Numbered from the stretch's first letter, positions 1 through 7,093 are shown. The stretch: DNA of 26,885 nucleotides from Acidobacteriota bacterium (GCA_021789565.1 JAJYJL010000008.1:1-26885); one strand, 5' to 3'. Translations and numbers: made by a program. Notes: generated by a model not told the origin, from the sequence alone.

Positions 1-987
1 ACTCCGCGCTGGAACCCGATTTCGATCAGCGGCTACCACATTCGCGAAGCCGGCTCGACCGCCGTGCAGGAACTGGCCTTCACCCTGCGCGACGGATTGG
101 AATACGTCGACTGGGTGCGCCGGGCAGGTTTGGACGTGGACGAATTTGCGCCCCGCCTGAGCTTTTTCTTCAACTCGCACAACGACCTTTTTGAGGAAAT
201 CGCCAAGTTCCGGGCGGCGCGCAAGGTCTGGGCCACGGTGATGCGCCAACGCTACGGCGCCAAAAACCCGCGCTCCTGGCTTTGCCGGTTCCATACGCAG
301 ACGGCGGGGTGCTCGCTGACCGCGCAGCAGCCTTACAACAACGTGGTGCGAACGGCCCTCCAGGCGCTGGCAGGCGTGCTGGGGGGAACCCAGTCGCTGC
401 ACACGAATTCGCTTGACGAAGCCTGGGCCTTGCCCACCGAACACGCTGCCACGCTGGCCCTGCGCACGCAGCAGGTGATCGCGCACGAAAGCGGCGTGGC
501 CGAAGTGGCCGACCCGCTGGGAGGTTCCTACTTCCTGGAAAGGCTGACACTGGATACTGAACGGGCCTGCTACGAATATTTTGACAAAATCGATTCCCTC
601 GGCGGTATGGTGGCTGCCATTGAAAAAGGTTTTCCACAAAAGGAGATTCACGAGGCTGCCTATACCTACCAGAGGCAAGTCGAGCGAAAAGAGAAGATAA
701 TGGTGGGCGTGAACGATTTTGCCGCTGAAGAAGAGCGTCCACTTGACATTCTGGTGATCGACGAAGAGATTGCAAAGCGGCAAAGAGAGAAACTGGCGGC
801 CCTGAGAAAGAAACGTGACAACCCCCGCGTCCTGCAGACTCTTGATGCGCTGGGCGGCGCCGCCGGGACCGGCCGGAACCTGATGCCCTTTATTCTGGAA
901 TGCGTGCGCGCTTATGCCACGCTGGGCGAAATGTGCGACGTGCTGCGTAAAGTTTTTGGAACGTACGAGGAACCCGCGTTCCGGTAG
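1..987 (+). CDS. mcmA1: Methylmalonyl-CoA mutase catalytic (large) subunit, 5' end cut by window
   Basis: The reading frame is open from base 1 and begins in the middle of the acyl-CoA mutase barrel ([18 protein letters not shown]), so the true start lies left of the window; the ATG at 64 is internal. The enzyme interconverts (R)-methylmalonyl-CoA and succinyl-CoA with adenosylcobalamin, the last step of propionyl-CoA assimilation. Visible signatures are the substrate-loop HTQTAG motif with the family's active-site His, [11 protein letters not shown], and the [10 protein letters not shown] and DPLGGSYF segments. The protein ends just after the barrel ([17 protein letters not shown]) with no B12-binding domain, which is encoded separately at 1503, as in archaeal-type two-subunit mutases. 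The residues that separate methylmalonyl-CoA from isobutyryl-CoA mutases are partly outside the window, so substrate is inferred from the neighbouring leucine/propionyl genes. Confidence 0.93.
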   Translation, partial: TPRWNPISISGYHIREAGSTAVQELAFTLRDGLEYVDWVRRAGLDVDEFAPRLSFFFNSHNDLFEEIAKFRAARKVWATVMRQRYGAKNPRSWLCRFHTQTAGCSLTAQQPYNNVVRTALQALAGVLGGTQSLHTNSLDEAWALPTEHAATLALRTQQVIAHESGVAEVADPLGGSYFLERLTLDTERACYEYFDKIDSLGGMVAAIEKGFPQKEIHEAAYTYQRQVERKEKIMVGVNDFAAEEERPLDILVIDEEIAKRQREKLAALRKKRDNPRVLQTLDALGGAAGTGRNLMPFILECVRAYATLGEMCDVLRKVFGTYEEPAFR

Positions 988-990
988 TTC

Positions 991-1018
991 CTCCGCGTTC
1001 TCTGCGCCTCTGCGGTGA
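991..1018 (+). repeat. Dispersed repeat copy A (left arm, proximal to the mutase gene)
   Basis: Twenty-eight bases starting CTCCGCGTTCTCTGCG and ending CTCTGCGGTGA, 3 nt after the mutase stop codon. It is nearly identical to copy B (1041-1068; one mismatch) and appears in inverted orientation at 1464-1491, with looser copies at 3630-3653 and 7171-7197. The family is a common dispersed, presumably non-autonomous repeat of environmental bacteria. Confidence 0.85.
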
Positions 1019-1040
1019 GCAATGGGTCCCGACTTGCAGT

Positions 1041-1068
1041 CTCCGCGTTCTCTGCGTCTCTGCGGTGA
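1041..1068 (+). repeat. Dispersed repeat copy B (left arm, abutting the GxxExxY start)
   Basis: Same 28-base unit as copy A with a single C-to-T change; the two copies are separated by 22 nt. It ends 3 nt before the ATG of the GxxExxY gene, so the GCGGTGA end of the repeat occupies the position where a Shine-Dalgarno would be. Confidence 0.85.
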
Positions 1069-1071
1069 TGA

Positions 1072-1530
1072 ATGACTGATCAGGAGTTGACACACGCAAT
1101 CATCGGCGCGGCCATCGAGGTGCACCGCCAGCTCGGCCCCGGCCTTCTCGAATCAAGCTACGAGGAATGCCTGGCCAGGGAACTTACGCTTCGGTCCATA
1201 ACTTTTGATCGCCAGAAGCCCTTGCCTGTCGTTTACAAGGGCGTCAAGCTGGAATGCGGCTATCGGCTGGACTTTCTCGTCGACGGGCGCATCGTCGTCG
1301 AGCTCAAGGCGGTTGAGGCCCTCGCGCCCATTCATGATGCGATTCTGCTCACCTATCTCAGACTCTCTGGATGCAAGATTGGTCTCCTGATAAACTTCCA
1401 CTGTACGGTCTTGAAGAATGGCATTCGCAGGCGAGTCCTGAACTACAGTCGCAAGCCAGGCGCTCACCGCGGAGACGCGGAGGGCGCAGAGGAAGAATCG
1501 AGATGCCAGATCGCAGAATTCGAGTCATAG
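1072..1530 (+). CDS. GxxExxY family protein (PD-(D/E)XK nuclease-like fold)
   Basis: 152 codons. The diagnostic GLLESSY (G-x-x-E-x-x-Y) lies near residue 25 after [12 protein letters not shown], and the nuclease-like core reads YRLDF...VVELKA around residues 65-80 (D...ExK), followed by [22 protein letters not shown]. Homologues belong to a small family of unknown function, often scattered in several copies and next to short repeats. Here it sits between the two halves of a mutase operon and is bounded by inverted copies of a 28-nt repeat. The family-like part ends at RRRVLN (about residue 125); the remaining tail ([12 protein letters not shown]...) is translation of the right-hand repeat, and it overlaps the next gene's start by 28 nt. 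No good Shine-Dalgarno is seen. It probably arrived as a unit with its repeats; no role in acyl-CoA metabolism should be assumed. Confidence 0.88.
   Translation: MTDQELTHAIIGAAIEVHRQLGPGLLESSYEECLARELTLRSITFDRQKPLPVVYKGVKLECGYRLDFLVDGRIVVELKAVEALAPIHDAILLTYLRLSGCKIGLLINFHCTVLKNGIRRRVLNYSRKPGAHRGDAEGAEEESRCQIAEFES
1464..1491 (-). repeat. Dispersed repeat copy C (inverted right arm)
   Basis: The + strand here reads TCACCGCGGAGACGCGG..., the reverse complement of copy A with six differences over 28 bases. It lies inside the 3' tail of the GxxExxY frame. Its last bases run into GAGGAA (1489-1494), the Shine-Dalgarno of the downstream mutase small subunit (8-nt spacer to the ATG at 1503). Confidence 0.82.
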
Positions 1531-1907
1531 TTGCCAAGCCTGGCCTCGATGGGCACGACCGCGGCGCTAAGATTGTGGCACGGGCCTTGCGTGACGCCGG
1601 TATGGAAGTCATCTATACCGGGTTGCGCCAGACGCCTGAGCAGATTGCAAACGCCGCCCTGCAGGAGGATGTGGACGTGATCGGCGTCTCCATCCTGTCG
1701 GGCGCACACAACACCATTATTCCGCGACTTTGCCAGTTGCTGCGCGACGCCGGCATGGAGGACGTATTGGTGATAGTAGGCGGCATCGTTCCGGATGAAG
1801 ACATCCCCGGGCTGAAAAAGGCGGGAGTCGCGGCGGTATTTCAACCGGGCGCCACCACACAGGAAATTGTGGATTTTATCCGCAGCCAGGTGAAGCAGAC
1901 CGCTTGA
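1503..1907 (+). CDS. mcmA2: Methylmalonyl-CoA mutase B12-binding (small) subunit
   Basis: 134 residues, the normal size of the stand-alone cobalamin-binding chain of two-subunit acyl-CoA mutases. Base-off/His-on motif DGHDRG (D-x-H-x-x-G) is near residue 15-20, followed by the conserved SILSGAH and VGGIVPDED turns of the flavodoxin-like fold. It binds the lower face of adenosylcobalamin and pairs with the catalytic subunit ending at 987. The ATG at 1503 is chosen because GAGGAA lies 8 nt upstream and the family N-terminus ([15 protein letters not shown]) starts there; the frame stays open back to 1371 but that part is out-of-frame GxxExxY sequence. The start overlaps the GxxExxY stop by 28 nt, and its ribosome-binding site is formed at the edge of repeat copy C. 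Confidence 0.93.
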   Translation: MPDRRIRVIVAKPGLDGHDRGAKIVARALRDAGMEVIYTGLRQTPEQIANAALQEDVDVIGVSILSGAHNTIIPRLCQLLRDAGMEDVLVIVGGIVPDEDIPGLKKAGVAAVFQPGATTQEIVDFIRSQVKQTA

Positions 1908-1942
1908 TGCCCTTCCCCGTATTTCATTGAAAGGTTTATCCT

Positions 1943-3619
1943 TTGCCACGCTCAGTGATTGAAAGCCAGATCAATAAAGACTCGGCGGAGTTCCAAGCGA
2001 ACACCCGCCGGATGAAGGAACTGGTCAGCGAAGTGTTGAACCAGGAGGAAACCATCCGGGCAGGCGGCGGTGAAACGGCCATTGCCTCCCAGCACGAAAA
2101 GGGCCGCCTGACGGCCCGCGAACGCATTGCAGTGCTCGTCGATCCCGATACCGAATTCTTCGAGCTCAGCATCTACGCTGCCTTCGAGATGTACGAGGAA
2201 TGGGGCGGCGCGCCGGCCGCCGGCGTGGTAACGGGCCTCGGACGTGTCCACGGGCGGCTGGTGATGATTGTGGCAAACGATGCCACGGTGAAGGCCGGAG
2301 CGTTCTTCCCCCTCACGGCAAAGAAGGTCCTGCGGGCGCAACAAATCGCCATCGACAACCGGCTCCCCACGATTTACCTGGTGGACTCGGCCGGAATTTT
2401 TCTGCCGCTGCAGGAAGACGTATTCCCCGATACCGACGATTTTGGCCGGGTGTTTCGCAACAACGCCGTGATGAGCGCCATGGGTATTCCGCAGATTACT
2501 GCCATCATGGGCATGTGTGTGGCGGGCGGCGCTTACCTGCCCGTGATGTGCGACCACATTCTGATGACGGATAGTAGCGGGCTTTTCCTGGCCGGCCCTG
2601 CCCTGGTGCAGGCGGCCATCGGACAAAAGACTTCGGCGGAAGAACTGGGTGGCGCCAGAATGCACATGCAGATCAGCGGCACCATCGACTTTCGCGAACA
2701 AAACGATGAGAGTTGCATTGCAAAAGTTCGAGAACTACTTGATAGATTTGGCCATAAGCCGCTGGCCCCATTTGACAAAAAGGAAGCAAAACCGCCAGCC
2801 TATCCGCCAGAAGAAATCTATGGAGTTTTTGCCGGCGGGCCAACAGCACAATACGACATGCGAGAGATTCTGGCGCGCGTTGTCGATGAAAGCTCCTTTA
2901 CGGAATATCGTTCGGAGTACGGCCAGACTCTGGTTTGCGGCTACGCGCGGGTTGGGGGCTGGGCCGTGGGCCTTGTGGCAAATCAGAAGAAGACCGTCAA
3001 AGCGGTTTCCCGCGAGGGCGGGGAGAAGCGAATCCATTTTGGGGGCGTCATCTATACGGAATCGGCGGAAAAAGCGGCCCGCTTTATCATGAACTGCAAC
3101 CAGAACCTTGTTCCGCTGGTCTTCTTCCATGATGTGAACGGGTTCATGGTGGGAAAAGAAGCCGAATGGAGCGGCATTATCCGCGCCGGCGCCAAGATGG
3201 TGAACGCCGTGTCCAACAGCGTGGTCCCCAAAATCACCGTGATCTGCGGCGGCAGTTTTGGCGCGGGCCATTACGCCATGTGCGGCAAAGCGTACGACCC
3301 TCGGTTCATCTTTGCCTGGCCTTCGGCGCGCTACGCCGTGATGAGCGGAGACGCCGCCGCCAGTACACTGGTGGAGATCAAGGTCCGGCAGATGGAACGC
3401 AGCGGAAAGAAACTGAGCGGCGAAGAAAAAGAGGAGATGCTGCGGTCAATCCGCGAGACTTACGAACACCAGGCAGACCCGCGGTACGGGGCTGCGCGGC
3501 TGTGGGTGGACGCCATCATCGATCCGACGCAAACGCGGGAAGCGCTGATCTGGGCGCTGGAAGCAGCGGCGATGAATCCCGAGATCAAGGAATTCAAAAC
3601 CGGCGTGCTGCAAACGTGA
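1943..3619 (+). CDS. liuB: Acyl-CoA carboxylase carboxyltransferase (beta) subunit, methylcrotonyl-CoA type
   Basis: 558 residues with both crotonase-like carboxyltransferase halves. N-half: VDSAGIFLPLQEDVFPD, then MCVAGGAYLPVMCDH forming the first oxyanion loop. C-half: GGSFGAGHYAMCGKAYDPR and FAWPSARYAVMSGD. The GAGHYAMCGKAY and DVFPD signatures are those of methylcrotonyl-/geranyl-CoA carboxylases rather than propionyl-CoA carboxylases (which carry GGAYDVMSSK). It transfers CO2 from carboxybiotin to 3-methylcrotonyl-CoA in leucine breakdown. The TTG start at 1943 is supported by GAAAGG 8 nt upstream. Two genes further on lie an HMG-CoA lyase and a methylglutaconyl-CoA-type hydratase, completing the lower leucine route. 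The biotin carboxylase/BCCP alpha subunit is not in the window. Carboxylation of propionyl-CoA to feed the mutase is a possible alternative or second substrate. Confidence 0.9.
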   Translation: MPRSVIESQINKDSAEFQANTRRMKELVSEVLNQEETIRAGGGETAIASQHEKGRLTARERIAVLVDPDTEFFELSIYAAFEMYEEWGGAPAAGVVTGLGRVHGRLVMIVANDATVKAGAFFPLTAKKVLRAQQIAIDNRLPTIYLVDSAGIFLPLQEDVFPDTDDFGRVFRNNAVMSAMGIPQITAIMGMCVAGGAYLPVMCDHILMTDSSGLFLAGPALVQAAIGQKTSAEELGGARMHMQISGTIDFREQNDESCIAKVRELLDRFGHKPLAPFDKKEAKPPAYPPEEIYGVFAGGPTAQYDMREILARVVDESSFTEYRSEYGQTLVCGYARVGGWAVGLVANQKKTVKAVSREGGEKRIHFGGVIYTESAEKAARFIMNCNQNLVPLVFFHDVNGFMVGKEAEWSGIIRAGAKMVNAVSNSVVPKITVICGGSFGAGHYAMCGKAYDPRFIFAWPSARYAVMSGDAAASTLVEIKVRQMERSGKKLSGEEKEEMLRSIRETYEHQADPRYGAARLWVDAIIDPTQTREALIWALEAAAMNPEIKEFKTGVLQT

Positions 3620-3629
3620 AAGCGCTTTC

Positions 3630-3653
3630 GCGCAAAGGCGCAGAGACGCAAAG
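3630..3653 (-). repeat. Dispersed repeat copy D (degenerate) between liuB and mvaB
   Basis: GCGCAAAGGCGCAGAGACGC followed by AAAG, on the + strand in the same orientation as copies C and E. It fills most of the 55-nt gap between the carboxylase and lyase genes. The lyase Shine-Dalgarno AGGA (3664-3667) lies just after it. Confidence 0.65.
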
Positions 3654-3674
3654 AAAGAGGAAAAGGACGTGTGA

Positions 3675-4559
3675 ATGGAAGAGGTCAAAATCATCGAGTG
3701 TCCCCGCGATGCCTGGCAGGGCCTGGAGAAGGTTATCCCAACGGAGGTGAAGGCGAACTACCTTGAAAACCTGCTGCGGGCGGGATTCAGGCACCTGGAT
3801 GCAGTCAGCTTTGTGTCGCCCAAAGCGGTTCCGCAGATGGCGGACAGCGAGGAAGTCCTGGACCGACTGGCCGGCACGCTGCAGGCTGCAACGAACGGCA
3901 CGACGCCTGAGATCATCGGCATCGTAGTGAACGAGAAGGGAATGGAACGCGCGCTTGCAACTCCGCAAGTTACAACACTGGGATACCCTTACTCGATTTC
4001 CGCCAATTTTCGGCGCCAGAATGCCAATATGTCGCTGCAGGAATCGCGCGATTTGGTGGAAAAGATCCAGCGTGAAACCCAGCACGCCGGGCGTGACCTT
4101 GTCGTTTATATTTCAATGGCCTTTGGTAATCCTTTTGGCGAGCCCTGGGGACCGGAAATTGTTGAGGATGCTTTGGAGTGGTTGAAAGGCTGCGGAGTGA
4201 AAACTGTATCCCTGGCGGACACTGTCGGCGTGTCGACAGCTAAAGAAACAGGTGAACTTTTTAAGCATTTGAAACCGTTCATGCAGGATATGGAGCTGGG
4301 CGTCCACCTGCACGCCCGCGCCGAGGGCGCCGCTGAAAAAGTCATCGCCGCTTACGAGGCGGGCTGCCGGCGGTTCGATTCTGCGCTGACAGGCCTCGGA
4401 GGCTGCCCCTTTGCCGGCGATGAACTGGTGGGCAATATTTCAACAGAGATCGTCGTCTCTGCTCTCGCCGATAAGGGCGCAGACACGGGCATCGATCCAG
4501 GCGCCTTGCTGTCCGCCGTGGAGGCAACAAACGAGATCCGCAAGCAGTATGCCGGGTAG
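3675..4559 (+). CDS. mvaB: Hydroxymethylglutaryl-CoA lyase
   Basis: 294 residues, HMGL-like TIM barrel. It cleaves HMG-CoA into acetyl-CoA and acetoacetate, the last step of leucine degradation. Catalytic residues can be placed: Arg11-Asp12 in ECPRDAWQG (the family's PRDGLQ), the metal-binding His211-x-His213 in GVHLHA, and Cys244 in the GLGGCPFA signature loop. The N-terminal VKIIECPRDA form differs from the proteobacterial/human VEVGPRDGLQNE form and matches the subfamily familiar from Bacteroidetes and Acidobacteria. The HLHAR sequence replaces the usual HCHDT. The start has AGGA 7 nt upstream. It is co-directional with liuB and the hydratase. Confidence 0.92.
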   Translation: MEEVKIIECPRDAWQGLEKVIPTEVKANYLENLLRAGFRHLDAVSFVSPKAVPQMADSEEVLDRLAGTLQAATNGTTPEIIGIVVNEKGMERALATPQVTTLGYPYSISANFRRQNANMSLQESRDLVEKIQRETQHAGRDLVVYISMAFGNPFGEPWGPEIVEDALEWLKGCGVKTVSLADTVGVSTAKETGELFKHLKPFMQDMELGVHLHARAEGAAEKVIAAYEAGCRRFDSALTGLGGCPFAGDELVGNISTEIVVSALADKGADTGIDPGALLSAVEATNEIRKQYAG

Positions 4560-4577
4560 ACAGTTAAGGATGGAGCA

Positions 4578-5360
4578 ATGCCCTACGAAAGCATAAAACT
4601 TGCAACGACTGCAGGAGTGGCCGTTCTTACGTTGAACCGGCCGGAGAAGCGCAACGCCCTCTCCCATAGAATGATAGATGAAATACTTCAGGCTTTAGGT
4701 GAAGTTGAGGCCCACGCGGCTCGCGTGCTGATCCTTACGGGGGCGGACAACGCTTTCTGCGCCGGGATGGATTTGCAGGCGCTCAAGGATTTCCGCTCGC
4801 AGTCTGACGCGGAAATTGTAGCGGACGCCCGGCTGATCGCTGCGTTGTTCCGGCGCGTTTATACGTTTCCCAGGCCAACCATCGCCGCGGTAAACGGACC
4901 CGCCATTGCCGGCGGATGTGGACTTGCAACTATCTGCGACTTCACCTTGGCGGCGCCTGAGGCGAAATTCGGATACACGGAAGTACGCGTGGGCTTTATC
5001 CCTGCCCTGGTGTCCACTTACGTCATCCGCCAGGTTGGGGAGAAGCGGGCGCGCGATCTGCTGCTTTCCGGCCGCATCTTCTGCGCCGCCGAGGCGCAGG
5101 CCATGGGGATCGTGACTGAGATAATCGAGGCTGACAAGCTCATGGCCCGGGCCCGGGAGCTGGCCGCCTCCCTCGCCGGAATGAGCCCTGTCACGCTCGC
5201 CCACACCAAGCGGCTTCTGTTGAAGTTTTCTGAGAAAGAGCTCGACCGCGAAACCGAACTGGCTGTGGAAGCAAGCGCCAGCGTCCGCAAAACGGCCGAC
5301 TTTCAGGAAGGTTTGGCAGCTTTCCTCGAAAAGCGCAAACCGCAGTGGCGGGGGGAATAA
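4578..5360 (+). CDS. liuC: Enoyl-CoA hydratase/isomerase family, probable methylglutaconyl-CoA hydratase
   Basis: 260 residues, single crotonase domain. Oxyanion-hole segments are FCAGMDLQAL (about 60-69) and NGPAIAGGCGLATICDF (106-122). The first catalytic Glu of classic enoyl-CoA hydratases is Gly115 here (GGCGLA), while the second, Glu135 in FGYTEVRVGFIPA, is retained. GGxGL plus EVRxGxIPA is the pattern of bacterial LiuC-type 3-methylglutaconyl-CoA hydratases, which fits the flanking carboxylase and HMG-CoA lyase. AAGGA (4566-4570) precedes the ATG by 7 nt, and only 18 nt separate it from the lyase, so the genes are almost certainly co-transcribed. A broader short-chain enoyl-CoA hydratase role cannot be excluded. 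Confidence 0.88.
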   Translation: MPYESIKLATTAGVAVLTLNRPEKRNALSHRMIDEILQALGEVEAHAARVLILTGADNAFCAGMDLQALKDFRSQSDAEIVADARLIAALFRRVYTFPRPTIAAVNGPAIAGGCGLATICDFTLAAPEAKFGYTEVRVGFIPALVSTYVIRQVGEKRARDLLLSGRIFCAAEAQAMGIVTEIIEADKLMARARELAASLAGMSPVTLAHTKRLLLKFSEKELDRETELAVEASASVRKTADFQEGLAAFLEKRKPQWRGE

Positions 5361-5420
5361 GTCTTTGCGAAACCCGAGGCTTAACGCGAGCAAGAATAGA
5401 ATGGCGGCACTTCAGTTAGA

Positions 5421-5438
5421 TCCCACGTACTCATGGGA
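5421..5438. promoter_or_regulatory. Inverted repeat upstream of hicB, possible antitoxin operator
   Basis: TCCCA (5421-5425) and TGGGA (5434-5438) form a dyad separated by 8 nt, about 75 nt upstream of the hicB start. HicB proteins commonly repress their own operons at such dyads. This particular HicB looks short and may lack a DNA-binding domain, so the assignment is speculative. Confidence 0.25.
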
Positions 5439-5512
5439 CAACTAAAGGCGTAGAATTCCGCCAGAAAGTGTCCTATTCTCTTTGGTAGGGCATTAGTTCT
5501 TTGAGGTCCGGC

Positions 5513-5707
5513 ATGAAGACGACCAAATTTACATATTGGCAAGACGACGATTACTTCCTCGGTTTTCTGAATGACTATCCTGATTACGTCACGCAGGCGC
5601 TGTCCAAGGAAGAACTGGTCAAGAGCCTCAAAGACCTGCTGGCGGACCTCGAGTCTGGTGAGGTCCCCTACGTGCGAAAGGTCGAAGATCTGGTATTGGC
5701 TGATTGA
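5513..5707 (+). CDS. hicB: HicB family antitoxin
   Basis: 64 residues: KFTYWQDDDYFLGFLNDYPD, then a helix (SKEELVKSLKDLLADLESGE) and VRKVEDLVLA. This is the compact HicB form, a partial RNase-H-like fold without a clear C-terminal ribbon-helix-helix. It would neutralise the HicA mRNA interferase encoded immediately downstream. The ATG at 5513 is preferred over the TTG at 5501 because GAGG (5503-5506) lies at a 6-nt spacer and would otherwise be inside the gene. The stop codon overlaps the TTG start of hicA (TTGA), indicating translational coupling. The partner is broken, so this is likely an orphaned antitoxin. Confidence 0.85.
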   Translation: MKTTKFTYWQDDDYFLGFLNDYPDYVTQALSKEELVKSLKDLLADLESGEVPYVRKVEDLVLAD

Positions 5708-5883
5708 AGAGACGCGACCTTATCAAGAAACTGGAGAAGGCTGGTTGTGTGCTTGTGCGTCACGGGGCGAGCCACGATTGATATATCAACCGGAAGACCA
5801 GGAAAGCACAGCCAGTTCCCCGCCATACCGAAATTCACGAAGGATTAGCCAAGTCGATCATTAAGACGCTGACTGAACAGTGA
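5704..5883 (+). pseudogene. hicA: HicA toxin gene interrupted by an in-frame TGA
   Basis: Reading from the TTG at 5704 gives KRRDLIKKLEKAGCVLVRHG then ASHD, then TGA (5779-5781, codon 26), and the same frame continues YINRKTRKAQPVPRH and TEIHEGLAKSIIKTLTEQ to a TGA at 5881-5883. The two halves together are a normal-sized 59-residue HicA with the catalytic-His region (GASHD) and the PRHxEIxEGLA motif. Homologues usually have Trp (TGG) where the TGA stands, so one G-to-A change explains it. The start is TTG rather than ATG. As the code uses TGA for stops elsewhere, the product is expected to be a 25-residue dead fragment. Too short and broken to be called by a standard ORF finder. Confidence 0.85.
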
Positions 5884-5987
5884 TCATGGGTTGCAACAAT
5901 CTCTGCAGCACGAAGCCGCTGCGCGCGACATTCCCTCTGGCAATTAAAAGACTCAAGTGCTGGACAACAGTCGGGCATCTATGCGAC

Positions 5988-6002
5988 TTAACGAATCGTT
6001 AA
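5988..6002. repeat. 15-nt palindrome at the 3' end of the Rieske gene
   Basis: TTAACGA-A-TCGTTAA, perfect arms of 7 around one base. It overlaps the TAA stop (5999-6001) of the minus-strand Rieske oxygenase. A one-base centre makes it a poor RNA hairpin but a plausible protein-binding dyad; chance is also possible. Confidence 0.4.
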
Positions 6003-7093
6003 CTTCGCCATCTCAAAATCGTTGGTCCTTCGATGGGATGTCCCATGGGCTGGCCGGTCTGCTTTGACTCAAGGTAGGCAGCCTTTAGTGCGAAGTACCA
6101 CTTGGCAGGGCGGTCGGCGTCATCAATCAACATCAGCGGAGGATTATGTTTAAGACCCTCAGACTGCTTCACCATGGTCTGCCGGTCCTGCTCGACAAAC
6201 ATGTTGCCGAAAAGGCGAAGGATCGAAGTGAAGAAAGGTACGTGGCGGAAAGCGTTCCAGGCTGCGCAGACGTCAATCCGGCAGCGCGACGCGGTGATGG
6301 GAGTGACCGTGGTGCGGCTTGAAAACCAGTATTTGCCGCAATGGATTTCTTCAAACCGCATGTTGGGCAGCACAAACTCGATGGTAGTGGTGACAGGCTC
6401 GCCGTAGACCCCCAGCAATTTATAGGCGGCGCTGTTGGCCGAAGGCGAATGGCTCTTGATGCGGAAGCCGTTGGGGATGGGCTCGAAGATTTTCTCTTTT
6501 TCGTGGATACTGCTGCGCTTGCGCCACCACCACGACTGGTGCACAAACGGCCCATGCGCAGGATCCATCAGGCCGATAATGCCGTGGTCCACGTGGCAGG
6601 GCAATTCGGCCTCCAGGTGCTCCAGGCGATAACGGTCGCTGAAGGTGGGCAGCCGCGGAGCTTCAGGGGCCTCCTCATTCCGGTGCTCGGGATCGGGAAC
6701 AAAAACCCAGAAATAGCCATCCTGCTCTTCGCACGCGAAGCTGGCGGCAAAAACGCGATCAACCTTCAGCTTGTCACGCGCCGTCAACGAAGGAATCGCC
6801 TGGCACTGGCCCGTTTTACCCTCAAAAACCCAGCCATGGTAAGAACATTCAACAGCATTGCCGTCAAAGCTGCCCTCGGAGAGTGGCATGCCGCGGTGTG
6901 GGCACGCGTCCCGCAGCGCAAAGCCTTCGCCTTTCGAGTTGCGCCCGATGACGAGAGGAATTCCCAGCAGCATTGCGGTGCGCAATTCCCTGCCCCGGAG
7001 GCGCTTGCTGCGGAGGGCAGGATACCAGAAGCCCCGCATCAGCCCGTCATTAATTGAACTGTTTGCAGATGGTGAGGTATCAGTTTCGGTCAT
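5999..7093 (-). CDS. Rieske [2Fe-2S] aromatic-ring-hydroxylating-type oxygenase
   Basis: 364 residues. The Rieske cluster ligands are Cys64-x-His66 (CPHRG) and Cys83-x2-His86 (CSYHGW). The mononuclear iron site reads D177-x2-H180-x4-H185 (DPAHGPFVH), preceded by the bridging region ELPCHVDHG. The layout (Rieske domain, then a START-like catalytic domain) is that of stand-alone oxygenases such as the pheophorbide a oxygenase/vanillate demethylase type, which hydroxylate or demethylate aromatic or lipid substrates. No ferredoxin or reductase gene is adjacent, so electrons must come from elsewhere. The ATG at 7093 has only a weak AAGG nearby; Met19 (MRGFWYPALRS) is an alternative start, close to where the family's conserved W-Y-P begins. 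Substrate unknown. Confidence 0.88.
   Translation of the reverse strand: MTETDTSPSANSSINDGLMRGFWYPALRSKRLRGRELRTAMLLGIPLVIGRNSKGEGFALRDACPHRGMPLSEGSFDGNAVECSYHGWVFEGKTGQCQAIPSLTARDKLKVDRVFAASFACEEQDGYFWVFVPDPEHRNEEAPEAPRLPTFSDRYRLEHLEAELPCHVDHGIIGLMDPAHGPFVHQSWWWRKRSSIHEKEKIFEPIPNGFRIKSHSPSANSAAYKLLGVYGEPVTTTIEFVLPNMRFEEIHCGKYWFSSRTTVTPITASRCRIDVCAAWNAFRHVPFFTSILRLFGNMFVEQDRQTMVKQSEGLKHNPPLMLIDDADRPAKWYFALKAAYLESKQTGQPMGHPIEGPTILRWRS

Noticed and set aside
64..987. ATG at 64 as start of the mutase gene
   Set aside because: The frame is open from base 1 and encodes conserved mutase sequence before position 64, so the gene is truncated by the window.
1371..1502. Longer N-terminus for the B12-binding subunit
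   Set aside because: That part is GxxExxY sequence in another frame; the family N-terminus and a Shine-Dalgarno both point to 1503.
5779..5781. TGA in hicA as Trp (alternative code) or selenocysteine
   Set aside because: TGA is the normal terminator of intact genes here (for example mcmA2 and hicB), the partner residue in homologues is Trp, and no SECIS-like hairpin was seen directly after it.
6341..7057. 238-codon + strand frame opposite the Rieske gene
   Set aside because: It mirrors the Rieske codons in the opposite strand; the Rieske frame has all cofactor motifs.
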